Source: Crossaster papposus
Taxonomy: Eukaryota; Echinodermata; Asteroidea; Velatida; Solasteridae
Direction: 5' to 3'
Assembly: GCA_037893245.1 (NCBI GenBank)
Contig: JBAIAA010000118.1
Span: forward strand, 930,001-994,000
DNA length: 64,000 nucleotides
This document shows positions 20,051 through 30,579 of this stretch, piece after piece (the first letter of the stretch is position 1; each line of letters opens with the position of its first letter). The notes under the pieces are model-generated. The model made no database searches and was not told the DNA's origin. It was given only the letters and a program-made list of their open reading frames with translations. The position numbers and the translations under genes were made by a program.

Positions 20051-20998
20051 ACGATTTCCCTATTTCAACCATGAACAGAAATAACAGTTCAAAAGTACAG
20101 GGTTAAAGAAAGCGACCCAGATACATTTTTCTTAAAAAAAAGTAATTAATTTTGATACACCAATCAAGCATGTCAATAAGAGCATGTTCTCTCTCACTCA
20201 TTAAAATAAAATAAAAATTACTTTCTTTTTGACTCGCCGTGTTCCGTTTCGATTAAAAAAAAATCCGATTTGTAGATTTAACAATTTCACTTTGTTGGAC
20301 CCTGCTTTTGTTTTGTTGTTCAGTTTGTATTCATTACTATAATTGTTGTATTTGTTTCAGTAGAAACAATTAAACAATTAAAGCATTTGAACGAAATCTA
20401 AACAGTTAATCCCACGTGCAGTCTCAGAAAACGTCTTTTAAAATGTCTGTCTGGTTCTTCTTTTCCCTCAGCTACTGATTTTATGAAGAATTCCTTTTTT
20501 ACACGAAACTCGTGTTATCAAAGTACAAAAACTCTTCTAATGTGAAGCTAAATATTGTTTTATAATTATTTTTTTCACAACCAAATGGTGATAAAACGTG
20601 CAGAAGTATTGTTTTCAATATTTTCCTTAACAAAATCCTAAACGACATTGTACTTCAACCCGAACATATTGCCGCGTATGGCTACCCTAACTATTTAAGT
20701 CACCTCCCCACTAGACGTAATTTTATGTCGTAAATCCATGTCCTACTAATGCGTAAGTTGTGATGGTGCAACATTTCTGTCGTAATGTCTTTCGGTTGCA
20801 CAAAAGTTGTCTTACGCCACACGTAAGTCAGAATGCGTACGGCAAGGAAGTTAGTACATGTCGTAAGACATCGATGGTGCAACCCATTTTCGTTCGTAAC
20901 TTTAGTACAGCACTTAAGACCGTTGGTGCAACCGGCCCCTGGCCAGTATTACTAGTTAGCTGATCAAGTGGCCCACTTTCCAGGCCTACGCCACCACG

Positions 20999-21429
20999 TA
21001 CAGGCCATCTGTGATTTGATTTGATTTATTAGCAATTTCCACAATAATGATACAGATTTGAGATTTCACTACAGAATAAAAAAAGATAATATCTACATAG
21101 CCTATAGTGGAAAGAGCAAGGATAATGCAAACAAGTTTTACAAAACTTATTTCCATTGCGGTCTCAAGAGAGTATATAGGCGAACTGTCTTCGGTCTAAT
21201 TTTATTTCATTTAAAAGCAAATATAATGCCCGACCTGGCGTATTATTCATGCATAAGACGGACGCTCAACCATCGAGACGAGATGGCGCCCTCAGCCGGT
21301 CATTCAATGTGGATAATTTATTATCCACGAAGAAAAAGAACATTCAAAAATCATCTTTAATCTCATCTTTCATCGCCGACGTATTTATATAAACACTGTT
21401 TACTCAGTACACTGAGGCGAGAATAAATT
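20999..21429. other. Non-coding stretch with an inverted repeat-I-like segment
   Basis: GAGATGGCGCCCTCAGCCGGTC at 21279-21300 is the inverse of the GAGGGCGCC-type segments at about 16164 and 16938. GTGGATAAT-TT-ATTATCCAC is a short hairpin at about 21309-21328. No gene. Confidence 0.4.
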
Positions 21430-21446
21430 CAAATAAGTTAAGAGGG

Positions 21447-21480
21447 CCTAATATTTCGATCTTAAATAGATCTTCTTTAG
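21447..21480 (-). other. Hammerhead-like motif at the Penelope-like 3' end
   Basis: The minus strand reads CTAAAGA-A-GATC-TATTTA-AGATC-GAAA-TATTAG. This follows the order of a hammerhead core (CUGANGA, stem II, GAAA) with one core change (G5 to A). Penelope-like elements are known to carry hammerhead motifs. Activity is doubtful here. Confidence 0.35.
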
Positions 21481-21793
21481 AGACAAAATGGCTGTGTGCA
21501 AGAAACAAACATATATAGGGCAACATATAGCATGATGCACATCATGGTTGGCAGAAGAAACACAAAAGGAAGCACAGAGTTTAGCAGAACAATCAACAAA
21601 AGGAGGATTAGGCTGAGGGATTAAAGGGTGAGATCAGTGTGGGTAGGATCAAAGACAGACCAAGGGGTTAAGGGGGTGTGAATTTGGATGGGGAACAAAA
21701 ACAGAAGGGGTAAAAGTAACCACAAAGAAGGGGGTCCATGGTTAAGATCAAAGGGAAGAACTAACAAAGAAGTATGAATGGGAGTAATGTGGA

Positions 21794-21808
21794 GGGGGGG
21801 GGGGGGGG
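21794..21808. repeat. Poly-G tract, 15 G
   Basis: Inside the second Penelope-like remnant. Confidence 0.95.
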
Positions 21809-22057
21809 TTAGGAAAATGAACAGGGGAAACCAGAGGAGTTAGAAAAAACAAAAACAAACTCATGGCAAGGAATAAATATGAAACTGAGTACTCTGATGT
21901 GAACTTGATGGTCCTGTGAAAGGAATTCATGTGATTAGTGAAAGTCAGCAGACTGTCCTCATCACTGGTCCAGATGAAAAATACATCATCAATGTATCTC
22001 CACCAGATCCAGGGACGGCACGGTGCTGAGGCAAGCATAATTTAGAAGACAAAAAAA

Positions 22058-22124
22058 CCAATCCGTGGAACTCGAATCCACAACTTCCTGCTTTCTAGTG
22101 CAGACGTCTCGATACCAACACCGT
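22058..22124 (-). mobile_element. tRNA-like SINE head, minus strand
   Basis: The minus strand has GTATCGAGACGTCTGC, ACTAGAAAGCAG and a perfect T-arm GTGGATTCGAGTTCCAC (B box), followed by seven T. The acceptor stem does not pair, so this is tRNA-derived rather than a tRNA gene. Confidence 0.45.
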
Positions 22125-22311
22125 GTTTCAATACGCGGAGTGAACGCGTATTTCATTTGTACACCGCAGCGAACGGTTTCTTCTAGAAATAGTGCACGAT
22201 GCGCTCTTGAAAGCAGACTACGAAGAGCTTTAGAAAACAATGACGTCACACTATTGTTATACTTGAGTATACGTAAGCATTTCAAAGAACGACTATCATC
22301 GACCTGTCACG

Positions 22312-22334
22312 GTAGTCTAGTGGATATTGGCACT
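22312..22334 (+). mobile_element. tRNA-like head fragment, plus strand
   Basis: GGTAGTCTAGTGGATATTGG resembles a Pol III A box in a tRNA-like start. It is cut off by a poly-C run. Confidence 0.35.
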
Positions 22335-22348
22335 CCCCCCCCCCCCCC
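22335..22348. repeat. Poly-C tract, 14 C
   Basis: 14 C, followed by ACCCCCTCCCCC. Confidence 0.95.
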
Positions 22349-22559
22349 ACCCCCTCCCCCTCTCCGATTTATAGGCAATTCTTCTCCTTGGGTGCTAAAG
22401 ACACTTTAGACACTTAACATTTGCATACATAAGGCAGAAATACGTATTGTATTCGTAATACTACTTATCAGTCCACCTTTAATGTCTAAAGAATAATGAA
22501 GGGCCCTGGAACCAGTCCAGGACGGGCGCGTACTGGGTGCATACCTAAGTTACTCAATT

Positions 22560-22960
22560 TCTGTGTTCCCCGGTCCCTATATATACGTGACCGGGGAACA
22601 TAGAGACGGGGAACATCGGTACGCACCCGTGCCGATGTTCTCTCGTCCCTGTTCTCGGATCCCTATGTTCCACGACCTATATGTTCCCCGGGTATGGACC
22701 GGGGAACATAAGGACTGATGCGTTCCTATTGTTTCCCGTCCTTTTGTTCGCTGGTCCAAACACCTAACCCAAACCCTGCAGGAAGAATCAGGGAACATAA
22801 GGATTGGGGAACATAGGGGTCGGGGAACATAGTGACCGGGGGACATCGGGCTGAACCCGTACGTACCTATGTTCCTTAATCCTATGTTCCCGGTCCTTAT
22901 GTTCCCCGATCCCTATTTTCCCCGAATCCCCGGTTCCTGTGTTTCCCAATCTATACGTTT
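22560..22960. repeat. GGGGAACATA minisatellite, both orientations
   Basis: Units of roughly 15-17 bp, GGGGAACATAGGGATC-like, alternate with their inverse TATGTTCCCCGATCC. Blocks of plus and minus units are interleaved (22563-22700 and 22785-22960), so the transcript could fold strongly. ACATCGG(G)CTGA recurs as a punctuation motif. Confidence 0.8.
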
Positions 22961-23424
22961 CCCATTCTTATATGGTTTGGCTTATGGTTTGGGACCGGGG
23001 AACATAATAAGTCACTTCGACATTCCAACTGCGCATGTGCACAACAAGATTCAACAATTTTTCTCTTGGGATAAACACGGCAGACAAATGCACACAAGGC
23101 TACGGGGGACGTGGTAACCGAATCCGCATTTTGTGCATTTTCTTGTGAAATCGAAAAGACGATGGGAACTTTGTTCGAACAAAAGTTTGGCCACACAAAA
23201 CACCTGAAAACAACAAAACGTAAAAAAAAATGTTACTTAATAACTTTAGAACACGACGATCTCTTTAAATTCGCTGGTACCCCGCTATGCTTTTGCACGC
23301 AATCGCTGAAATGTTTATCTCAAAAGAAAAAATCGTAAAATCTCCATGTGCACACGCGCAGCGGGAATATCGAACTGGCGGAAGATAGGTATGCATCAGT
23401 CCCGATATTCCCAAACTCTATAAA
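22961..23424. other. Sequence between the two GGGGAACATA arrays
   Basis: No gene recognised. Short frames on both strands lack motifs. Confidence 0.35.
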
Positions 23425-23530
23425 GGAAGGATTGGGGAACATAGGAAACGGGGAACACAGGGATCGGAGAACACGGGGATCGGGGATCAACATAGGGATC
23501 GGGGAAATGGGGGAACATCGGGCTGACCTA
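23425..23530 (+). repeat. GGGGAACATA minisatellite, second array
   Basis: Five or six units of GGGGAACA(T/C)AGGGATC type, ending ACATCGGGCTGACC as in the first array. Confidence 0.8.
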
Positions 23531-23999
23531 ATCCAGAACACGTCACATGTCAAGCATATTGAGGTGGCAGACCAGTTAAAAGGCCAACAATAGCCAATAC
23601 GCAATTTGTCTTTGCTATAGAGCATGTTGTTGGCCATGATATTGGAAAGTCACTAAAAACTAACAAGTGTAGCAGTTCTTGTATTTTGTCAAGGCACTTA
23701 TGTACCCTAACCCGGTTTATCCTTCAACCTTGTTCCATGGTTTAAAGATGGACTACAACGAAAACTCACACATTAAATTTATTATCGGACCTTGTTTATG
23801 TTGTGTTCAGGTAACACTTTATTGTTACGGTCATGTTTTTCTCTAAATAATTTTGTTGCAATTTGACCGAAAGAATTAGACCTCGATTCTTCGATTTTGA
23901 AATTTCCCGCCCTGTACTGGTTCCCGGCAAAGATCCACTGAAAACCACAATGAAATCCACGATATAGTACCAGCGGACTTGTAAACCAGCGAAAAGTGA
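23531..23999. other. Non-coding stretch
   Basis: Nothing recognised. Confidence 0.35.
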
Positions 24000-24202
24000 T
24001 GACGTACTACCCATGAAAACGCATACATGGTGGCCCTGAAGGGACTCCGCAGATCGCGAATATCGACGTCAAATTTGACGTCAATATTCACGACTTTCCC
24101 AAAAAGTCGCGAATATTGACGTCAAATTTGACGTCAATATTCGCGATCTGCGGAGTCCCTTCAGGGCCACCATATGTATGCGTTTTCATGGGTAGTACGT
24201 CA
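24000..24202. mobile_element. 203-bp near-perfect palindromic element
   Basis: Outer arms TGACGTACTACCCATGAAAA (24000) and the inverse (24202). Inner arms start GGTGGCCCTGAAGGGAC at 24029 and end at 24171, with a tiny centre at about 24100. Arms differ by a 2-bp indel and a few substitutions. It contains three exact TGACGTCA octamers (24076, 24117, 24129). Confidence 0.88.
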
Positions 24203-24552
24203 CACACAAAGTATGAATTATTCATGAGTTAAGGGCTTTTGCTGAAACTGAGTTTTTCTGGGTCGTAGAACGCCGATCAATTTTGTTGTTTTTTTGCATG
24301 AAGGAACAAGATTTATGGAATACTAATGATATATTAGTAATCATTATACATTTCTCGAACAAAAAACAACAACACAGCCTTTATCATTATTCCGTTGTAG
24401 TCCATCTTTAAATAACCTATAAGAAAATTTGTGGAAGAAAAAGACAAACTCTAATGATAGCGGAATCACAGACCTTCCGATCCATACCTCTCCTCTCTAC
24501 CAACTATGCTATTGGCGAGTTGGTTGAGGAAGCCGTTCTTTATAATTCTTTG
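24203..24552. other. Non-coding stretch
   Basis: Nothing recognised. Confidence 0.35.
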
Positions 24553-24926
24553 TTGAAAGGGTCGTATACGTTTGGTAATTACTCCAAAAATTAATGGCAA
24601 TAAAAACTCACTTGGTAAGAAGTACAGCAGCTTTGGATAGTATACTGCATTTTTAGAAACTGTTCACGTCGAAGTAAGATTTTTTATCCCCAAAAAATTG
24701 AATCTGAGAAGCGTTACTGTAGTGACGTTTCTCAGATCGTGTATTCCAATGCAGATTATTCTTCATGCGTGGACATAACCGCTCCAGATTTTCGGCAATA
24801 TCTCAAAATCGCTACCACCTTTTGAAATGAAATTTTTACAGGTTAGTTTTATGGTATATATCTATAACTATATAGGATTGAAACAAACAGTGGGTTCAAA
24901 TTACCAAACGTATACGATCCCTTTAA
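24553..24926 (-). mobile_element. Family A MITE, copy 3
   Basis: Inverted relative to copy 1. Left TTGAAAGGGTCGTATACG is degenerate; right TTAA is at 24923-24926. Confidence 0.88.
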
Positions 24927-25975
24927 TGTATGAGTTGCCATTGCTCTTCCTCGTGAATACGTTCACGCACCACCTACCTCCTAAACAAAATATTGCGAAC
25001 CGCTACACCGGTTAATATTAAGTGTCTTTCATGAACTTGAGGGTTTGTAAAAAAAAAAAAAAAAAGTAGAAGCAGTGCACATGACTGCCATCTTGTGTTA
25101 CTGTGAAATTTGAATGACATTTTGACTTAATTTTGTATTGACACATTAAGTCCACTGAACAACTCGTAACTAGCCTGCACATGCATTTAATAAAAAGTTG
25201 AAGACTGCTTTATGCTTGAACGCTGTGTAATAACCCCAAGATTTTCAGAATCCAACTGGAGGGTTTTGTGAATTTTGGAGGAGGAATACACCCTTACAAC
25301 TTCTGGGTCAGTTTGACCCTGAATATTTGTTGAGACAGAATGACACTATTCGAGTCAAAATGGCATTTTTCTAAGCTTTTTCAACCTAGAAAGGTGTTTC
25401 AGGTCAAAATGACACTATCCGAGTCAAAAGGTGTCAATTTTACCCGGAAAAGGGTAGAGCAACTATTTGCAGTTTTTATAAAGGGCTAGCTAGTCTGGTC
25501 ACTGCTGCTTTATGGGGATTGTTGCCCATTGACAGTTTTTTTAAATGTGTTAATTGTTAACCATAACAGTACCTGAATCCTTAAATTGTATAGGATTTTG
25601 TACACACCCGAGGGAGTTGCATGGGGTTAATGAATTATTCTGGAAATCAATGTTACGATGAGTTATTAGGATCAAGACTATTATAGTATACAAAATTTGC
25701 AAACATCAAAAACAAAACTACAAAATTATTTGTATTTAAACGATTTCCGGCCGGCAATCGTTGTAAAAACTATTTTTAAACACTGCAAGAACATGGTTTT
25801 TCGTGGTTTTCCAGCTTTGAACACACAACTAGTCAGCATCATAATATTTACCATAAAATATGAATCTCCTAACCCAATCATTTTCGAATATTACAGCAGA
25901 AGCAATGTATATATTACCTTTAGCATAGGGTCAAAACCGGGTCTCGATCTGTTGCAACCTTTATTGTGAGGATTG
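24927..25975. other. Non-coding stretch with small repeat fragments
   Basis: Poly-A of about 17 near 25050 is followed by AGCAGTGCACATGACTGCC, a fragment of repeat P (48945, 59505). TCAAAATGACACTAT(C/T)CGAGTCAAAA occurs twice at about 25330-25440. No gene. Confidence 0.45.
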
Positions 25976-26293
25976 TAAAATCCTATATAGTTATAGATAT
26001 ATACCATAAAACTAACCTGTAAAAATTGTATTTCAAAGAGTGGTAGCGATTTTGAGATATTGCCGAAAATGTGCATTGGAATACACAATCTGAGAAACGT
26101 CACTGTAGTAACGCTTCTCAGATTCAAATTTTTGGGGATAAAAAGTGATATCTTTTTCCATAACCGCAGTACTTTGAAGTAAAAAGTTTTTAAAAATGCA
26201 TTATACTATCCAAAGCTGCTGTACTTCTTACCAAGTAAGTTTTTATTTTTATTAATTTTGGGAGTAATTACCAAACGTATACGATCCCTTTAA
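25976..26293 (+). mobile_element. Family A MITE, copy 4, left end missing
   Basis: Begins inside the element at TCCTATATAGTTATAGATAT, lacking the first ~45 bp, and ends at TTAA 26290-26293. Confidence 0.85.
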
Positions 26294-26679
26294 AGATTTG
26301 CCTGCGACATTTATGTTAATTTGAAATGCGTCTACTTGTAAAAGAAAGAAAGCACCAATTAGCCTTGTTGAGGTATGGCGTATAAAAATTAAGTATAGGC
26401 CTTCCCCTGATTATAAAAAAACCTTTTAGTTTAATCTCGTGATCTATTTCCCCTACAATTCCCAAAAGACATATAATTTATATTATTGTTGCAGATTCCT
26501 CCAAAAATAAAAAAGAAATCATTACATGGCCTTATTATTTCCTGTGATGTGGATGACTAATTCCTTGGTATGACTAGGCTAAAGGTCACGGGTGTAGCTT
26601 CTCATCGACAAAAAGCTAACATTGTTTTCTCAGCTATACCAGGATTAGATATTTAACACCATTGGATTTGGATAGAGTA
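26294..26679. other. Non-coding stretch
   Basis: Nothing recognised. Confidence 0.35.
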
Positions 26680-27139
26680 ACGATGGAGATGCGAGGTATA
26701 TACCAAAGCGCAGACCCGCCGGTACATTCCCCTCTTTTTTTAACGATTTAAAGCGGTGTCGAGGCCCGGGAAGTATCCTCAGCCGACCGGCTAGGGTGTC
26801 ATGATATTGCCAGGATCGCTGAGTCTGTTGTAGATTGCAGGGAAGATGGACAACCAGCTGGATAACGCGATGCGGGAAAGGTGTGCGGCATGGCCCCGGG
26901 CGGAGAGGTGAAATTACCGTCTGCCGTCCAATGGCGCTGCGCGACCGGGCAGGTGCCGCGCGGCGATTGCCACTTGTCGGTTCGGGTGTTGTTTTTCTAG
27001 TTTTGCGTGTCGGTTTGTGTTCAACTCTAAAACACCGTGGAAATTGAGAGGCATGCCGGGGCTCGGCTTCACGAGGCCCCGGCGATCGCCACTGCAGGGT
27101 TCGACGAACTTGAAACGGTGAGCTGTTTTTCTCTGTTCA
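26680..27139. other. GC-rich, CpG-rich island
   Basis: CpG-dense DNA (for example GCCCCGGGCGGAGAGG and GTGCCGCGCGGCGATTGCC) in AT-rich surroundings. Short open frames (26835-27047, 27037-27285) are arginine/glycine-rich and motif-free. It could be an unmethylated promoter or a recent insertion. Confidence 0.4.
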
Positions 27140-27156
27140 CCCCCCCCCCCCCCCCC
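27140..27156. repeat. Poly-C tract, 17 C
   Basis: 17 consecutive C at the edge of the GC-rich island. Confidence 0.95.
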
Positions 27157-27588
27157 TCTTCTCTCCGTCTCTTGCCCTATCTCTGGGTCTCCTCCGAGAC
27201 TTATTATGGCTTGATGAAAATCGAGAATTGCGAAGGAGAATTGACCGGAATGATATTAATACCGCCAATATATTGGTCAGAATGAAGCCACGGGCGCTTG
27301 GTGTTTATGATACTGCCAGGGAAATGAGATTGAGTATTGGCCCAGGGTGAAACATGAGTGTTAGGCAACTGCGATGGATGCTGCTGATAGTGACAAAATA
27401 AACTGAGCAGAGACCGAATATTACCCAACATAACAGTTTGAGCACCGCATCTGACTACTAGTACTACCCTCGGTATCCCTGAAGCTTACATGACAGTTTG
27501 TGAAGTATATAATAAGGCCTTAATTGTGCAATGTACTACGTACATCGCCAAAACTTCAAAGTACTTTAGGTGTTTGTACTTAACCTCT
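27157..27588. other. Non-coding stretch
   Basis: Nothing recognised. Confidence 0.35.
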
Positions 27589-27977
27589 TTAAAGGGATCG
27601 TATACGTTTGGTAATTGGAACCCACTGTTTGTTTCAATCATAGTTAGATATATACCATAAAACTAACCTGTACAGATTTCATTTCAAAAGGAGGTAGCGA
27701 TTTTGAGATATTGCCGACAATTTGGAGCGGTTATGTCCACGCAGGAAGAATAATCTGCCTTGGAATACACGATCTGAGAAACGTCACTGCAGTAACGCTT
27801 CTCAGATTCAAACTGTTGGGGATAAACAGTGATATCTTTTTTCATAACCGCAATACTTCGAAGTGAAAAGTTTATAAAAATGCATTATACTACCCAAAGC
27901 TGCTGTACTTCTTACCAAGTAGGTTTTTAGTGCCATACATTTTTGGAGTAATTACCAAACGTATACGATCCCTTTAA
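27589..27977 (+). mobile_element. Family A MITE, copy 5
   Basis: TTAA at 27589-27592 and 27974-27977, with both ends intact. A family E copy begins only 12 bp beyond it. Confidence 0.92.
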
Positions 27978-27989
27978 AGAACTCTCCTG

Positions 27990-28231
27990 GGGCCAATTTC
28001 ATGGAGCTGCTAAGCACAACAATTTGCTTAGCATGAAAATTTTACCTTGGCAAAAACAGGGTTACGAACCAAATGTTCAGGTGATGTATATTGTTTGTGA
28101 CTGGTATTCAGCTGGTTTTTGCTTAGCATGAAAAGCACATGGAGTTTTGGCTGGTAACCTGCTTTTACTGAGCAAGACATTTTTATGTGCTAAGCAAAGT
28201 TTTGTGCTTAGCAGCTCTATGAACTTGGCCC
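27990..28231 (+). mobile_element. Family E MITE, copy 3
   Basis: GGGCCAATTTCATGGAGCTG at the left, CTTGGCCC at the right. Flanks are CTG and ATG. Confidence 0.88.
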
Positions 28232-28464
28232 ATGGTAATGGTCAGAGTATGTTGACGTTTGGTTAACACCTTTTTTTTTTTACAGGCAAACACTCTAGTT
28301 TGAATATAAACAGTTTGAATTTGCACTGCACTCTAGTCATGATAAGCCAGTTGACTGTTCTCAAGTCAAAACTGAAAAGGAGTTTTAAAGATATACTGAA
28401 TTCCGAAAATTATTTTGTTTAAAGATCTTTTCGAATTTCGATTCTCTTCCATTTTCGTGTATAG

Positions 28465-28637
28465 AAATACACCGCAAAAACTGTGTATATACATTGTATC
28501 GGATGTGTGTTCTATTTGTTTTTATTAGTGTGTAAGTATGTTTGCACAATATAAAGACAGTTTGGACGGATATTGTTTAGCCATTGAAACGTGTTTAGGA
28601 ACTGGACACAAAATGTTTAGCTTCTAAACATGCTTAA
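28465..28637 (+). mobile_element. Family L MITE, partial copy
   Basis: ACCGCAAAAACTGTGTAT, TTTAGCCATTGAAACGTGTT and TTTAGCTTCTAAACATG match the family L copies at 37143, 52672 and 53634. Confidence 0.6.
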
Positions 28638-28645
28638 ACCGCATG

Positions 28646-28888
28646 GGGCAAATTGCATGGAGCTACTATTGGCACAAACAAATTGCTTAGCATAAAAATA
28701 CTTCCACGGCAAAAACAGGGTTACAAATTAAATGTTCAGGTTATGTATATTGTATGTGACTGGTCATCGGCTGATTTTTGCTTAGCATGAAAAGTACATG
28801 AAATTTGGCCGGTAACCTATTTTTGACTGATCAAGACGTGTTGTGCCTAAGCACATTGTTGTGCTTCACAGCTCCATGAAATTGACCC
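28646..28888 (+). mobile_element. Family E MITE, copy 4, diverged
   Basis: GGGCAAATTGCATGGAGCTA at the left and ATGAAATTGACCC at the right. Flanking triplets (ATG, CTT) are decayed. Confidence 0.8.
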
Positions 28889-29196
28889 CTTATAGCAACA
28901 AGGGGGGATGTTAATTTATTATGAAATTTATGTTGCCATTTTTTTCTATTGACCTATTGGGCAGCTTGACCCGGGGTCAAAGTTCAGGGGCCATTGTCAT
29001 CTAAAATCCACCCTCTGGGTCGGTTTGCGAAGAGTTTCAAGGCAAGTGAGCATATTTGTATTCGAAGAAAAGGGGAGCGGCAAAATGTCAACTTACGTTG
29101 ATTTTTAGGACCCAAAGCAAACCAACACACTTTGGAGTGAATTTTGAGGGCGCCCTTTCGATCAACTGTAAACCAGTCTCGCTGGTATACACTGTA
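28889..29196. other. Non-coding stretch
   Basis: Nothing recognised. Confidence 0.35.
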
Positions 29197-29385
29197 GGTT
29201 TTTTTCGAAACCTTTGCTTCGTCTTGGGCTTTGGCTTCGCCTCCGAATTCCGAATCAATGAGAAGCAAATCGAAATAGAAGCAACCGGAAATATTCGAAC
29301 TTTTGGGTTCATATCAACGGATTGAATGTTTCTAAGCACAAATAGTATGGAGCAGAATCAGTGTCAAAAAGATCGGACGTGTTTT

Positions 29386-29755
29386 TACAACTCGGATGCT
29401 TTTCTAATTCGGATGCTTTTCTAATTCGGATGCTTTTTTCAAACTCGGATGCTTTTTTAATTCGGATGAATTCGTAATTCGGATGAATTCGTAATTCGGA
29501 TGCTTTTTGAAAACTCGGATGCTTTTTTAATTCGGATGTTTTTTAAATTCGGATGCTTTTCTAGTTCGGATGCTTTTTTAATTCGAATGCTTTTCTAGCT
29601 CGGATGCTTTTTTAATTCGAATGCTTTTCTAGCTCGGATGCTTTTTATAAACTCGGATGCTTTTTTAATTCGGATGCTTTTCTAGTTTGAATGCTTTTTG
29701 TAAACTCGGATGCTTTTTGCAAACCGAACATATTCGCAAATCGGATGCTTTCCCA
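29386..29755 (+). repeat. Tandem AATTCGGATGCTTTT repeats, left arm
   Basis: About 18-20 degenerate units of (A/T)A(A/C)TCGGATGCTTTTT, some with GAATTC instead of GCTTTT. Confidence 0.9.
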
Positions 29756-30579
29756 ATCCGGCACTAGGGTGGCCCTGAAAGGACATCACACATCGCAGAT
29801 TATGCGATTTCGCGCATTCTGCGCGAATTTGAACGATGACAAACATGTTATCATATATATCTAAGCATATATCTGAGATGTGGAAGATTTTATTGTAGAT
29901 TTCTGCACAGATTTATGTGATAATGAATATTTTCTGGGCAGATTTTTGAAAAGTCGCATATTTTTATTTTAGATTTCAAGTTCTGCGCAGAATTCTTAGT
30001 ACGCAAATTTGTGCGATGTCGCACGGATGGGCACTACATGTACATTTTCATTGCACATTTAATTATGCGCAGCTATATGTCGCACTCACGTACAGCAGAT
30101 TTATATACAGATTTATGTGCACATTTCTGCCGCGATGTCAGCACATACGACGTTTTGAATGTTATGATGTTCTAAAACGGACAGGCAACGTCGTGGTTCA
30201 ACTTTCAAAACGTCGTGGTTCAACTTTCAAAACGTCGTACTTCAACTTCCAATTAACGTCCAACTTTCGCGCGCTTTTAACTGGTTCAAGGTAGCCGCGT
30301 ATTCGGCCGGTTCTCTCCGCGCGGATTCAGTCCGCATTCACCAAAAGGCGACAAATATTTAATACATGCTGCAAAAGGTGATGCATTTTCTAAAAAGTTT
30401 TTTGTCAATTTATTTAAAGAATTTTTCGAAATAAACCGTAAATATAACAATACTTTTTCAAACCCTTGTAGATCATACAGCATATTAGCCACACTTGTTT
30501 AACCTTTCCTGTAATTTTGATGAAAAATTACAGTTAAATTAGCTGCTTAATGAAAGTAATTCTACTTCGAGTTATTTGT

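Larger units (their letters stand above)
19284..20938 (+). mobile_element. PIF/Harbinger-like DNA transposon J, 1655 bp, decayed
   Basis: Ends GGGCCGGTTGCACCAA and TTGGTGCAACCGGCCC, flanked by CAG (19281-19283) and CTG (20939-20941). Subterminal regions on both sides are rich in GTTGCACC, CTTACGAC and GTCGTAAGACAT motifs in both orientations. It holds a transposase C-terminus (19742-20050, plus) and a possible Myb/SANT-like remnant (19535-19738, minus), the two-gene arrangement known for PIF/Harbinger. The rest of the transposase is missing, so it could move only with help in trans. Confidence 0.82.
19225..20998 (-). repeat. Dispersed repeat I, unit 5, split by element J
   Basis: On the minus strand, GGCGTAGGCCTGGAAAGTGG (20998 side) and GGTGTCCGAGTGGAACACG (19280 side) are the two halves of repeat I. 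They are separated by J at the CACCAG-GTGTCC point where unit 1 carries family E. Confidence 0.65.
21430..22022 (-). pseudogene. Second Penelope-like element remnant: RT core fragment plus 3' region
   Basis: From 22022 down, the minus frame reads WIWWRYIDDVFFIW, DEDSLLTFTNHMNSFHRTIK and FTSEYS. This is the canonical Penelope-like RT block containing catalytic YIDD and the 'H.TIKFT.E.S' segment. After about 50 residues the match decays (FLAMSLFLF where FLD is expected) and the sequence becomes pyrimidine-rich on the minus strand. It closes at 21447-21480 with a small stem-loop motif resembling Penelope 3' ends. No GIY-YIG sequence is visible. It is more canonical (YIDD) than the 11-12 kb remnant (YRDD), so the two are different subfamilies. 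Confidence 0.72.

Noticed and set aside
29386..29755. CRISPR-like regular repeats
   Set aside because: The units are contiguous tandem repeats without unique spacers, mirrored in the other foldback arm.
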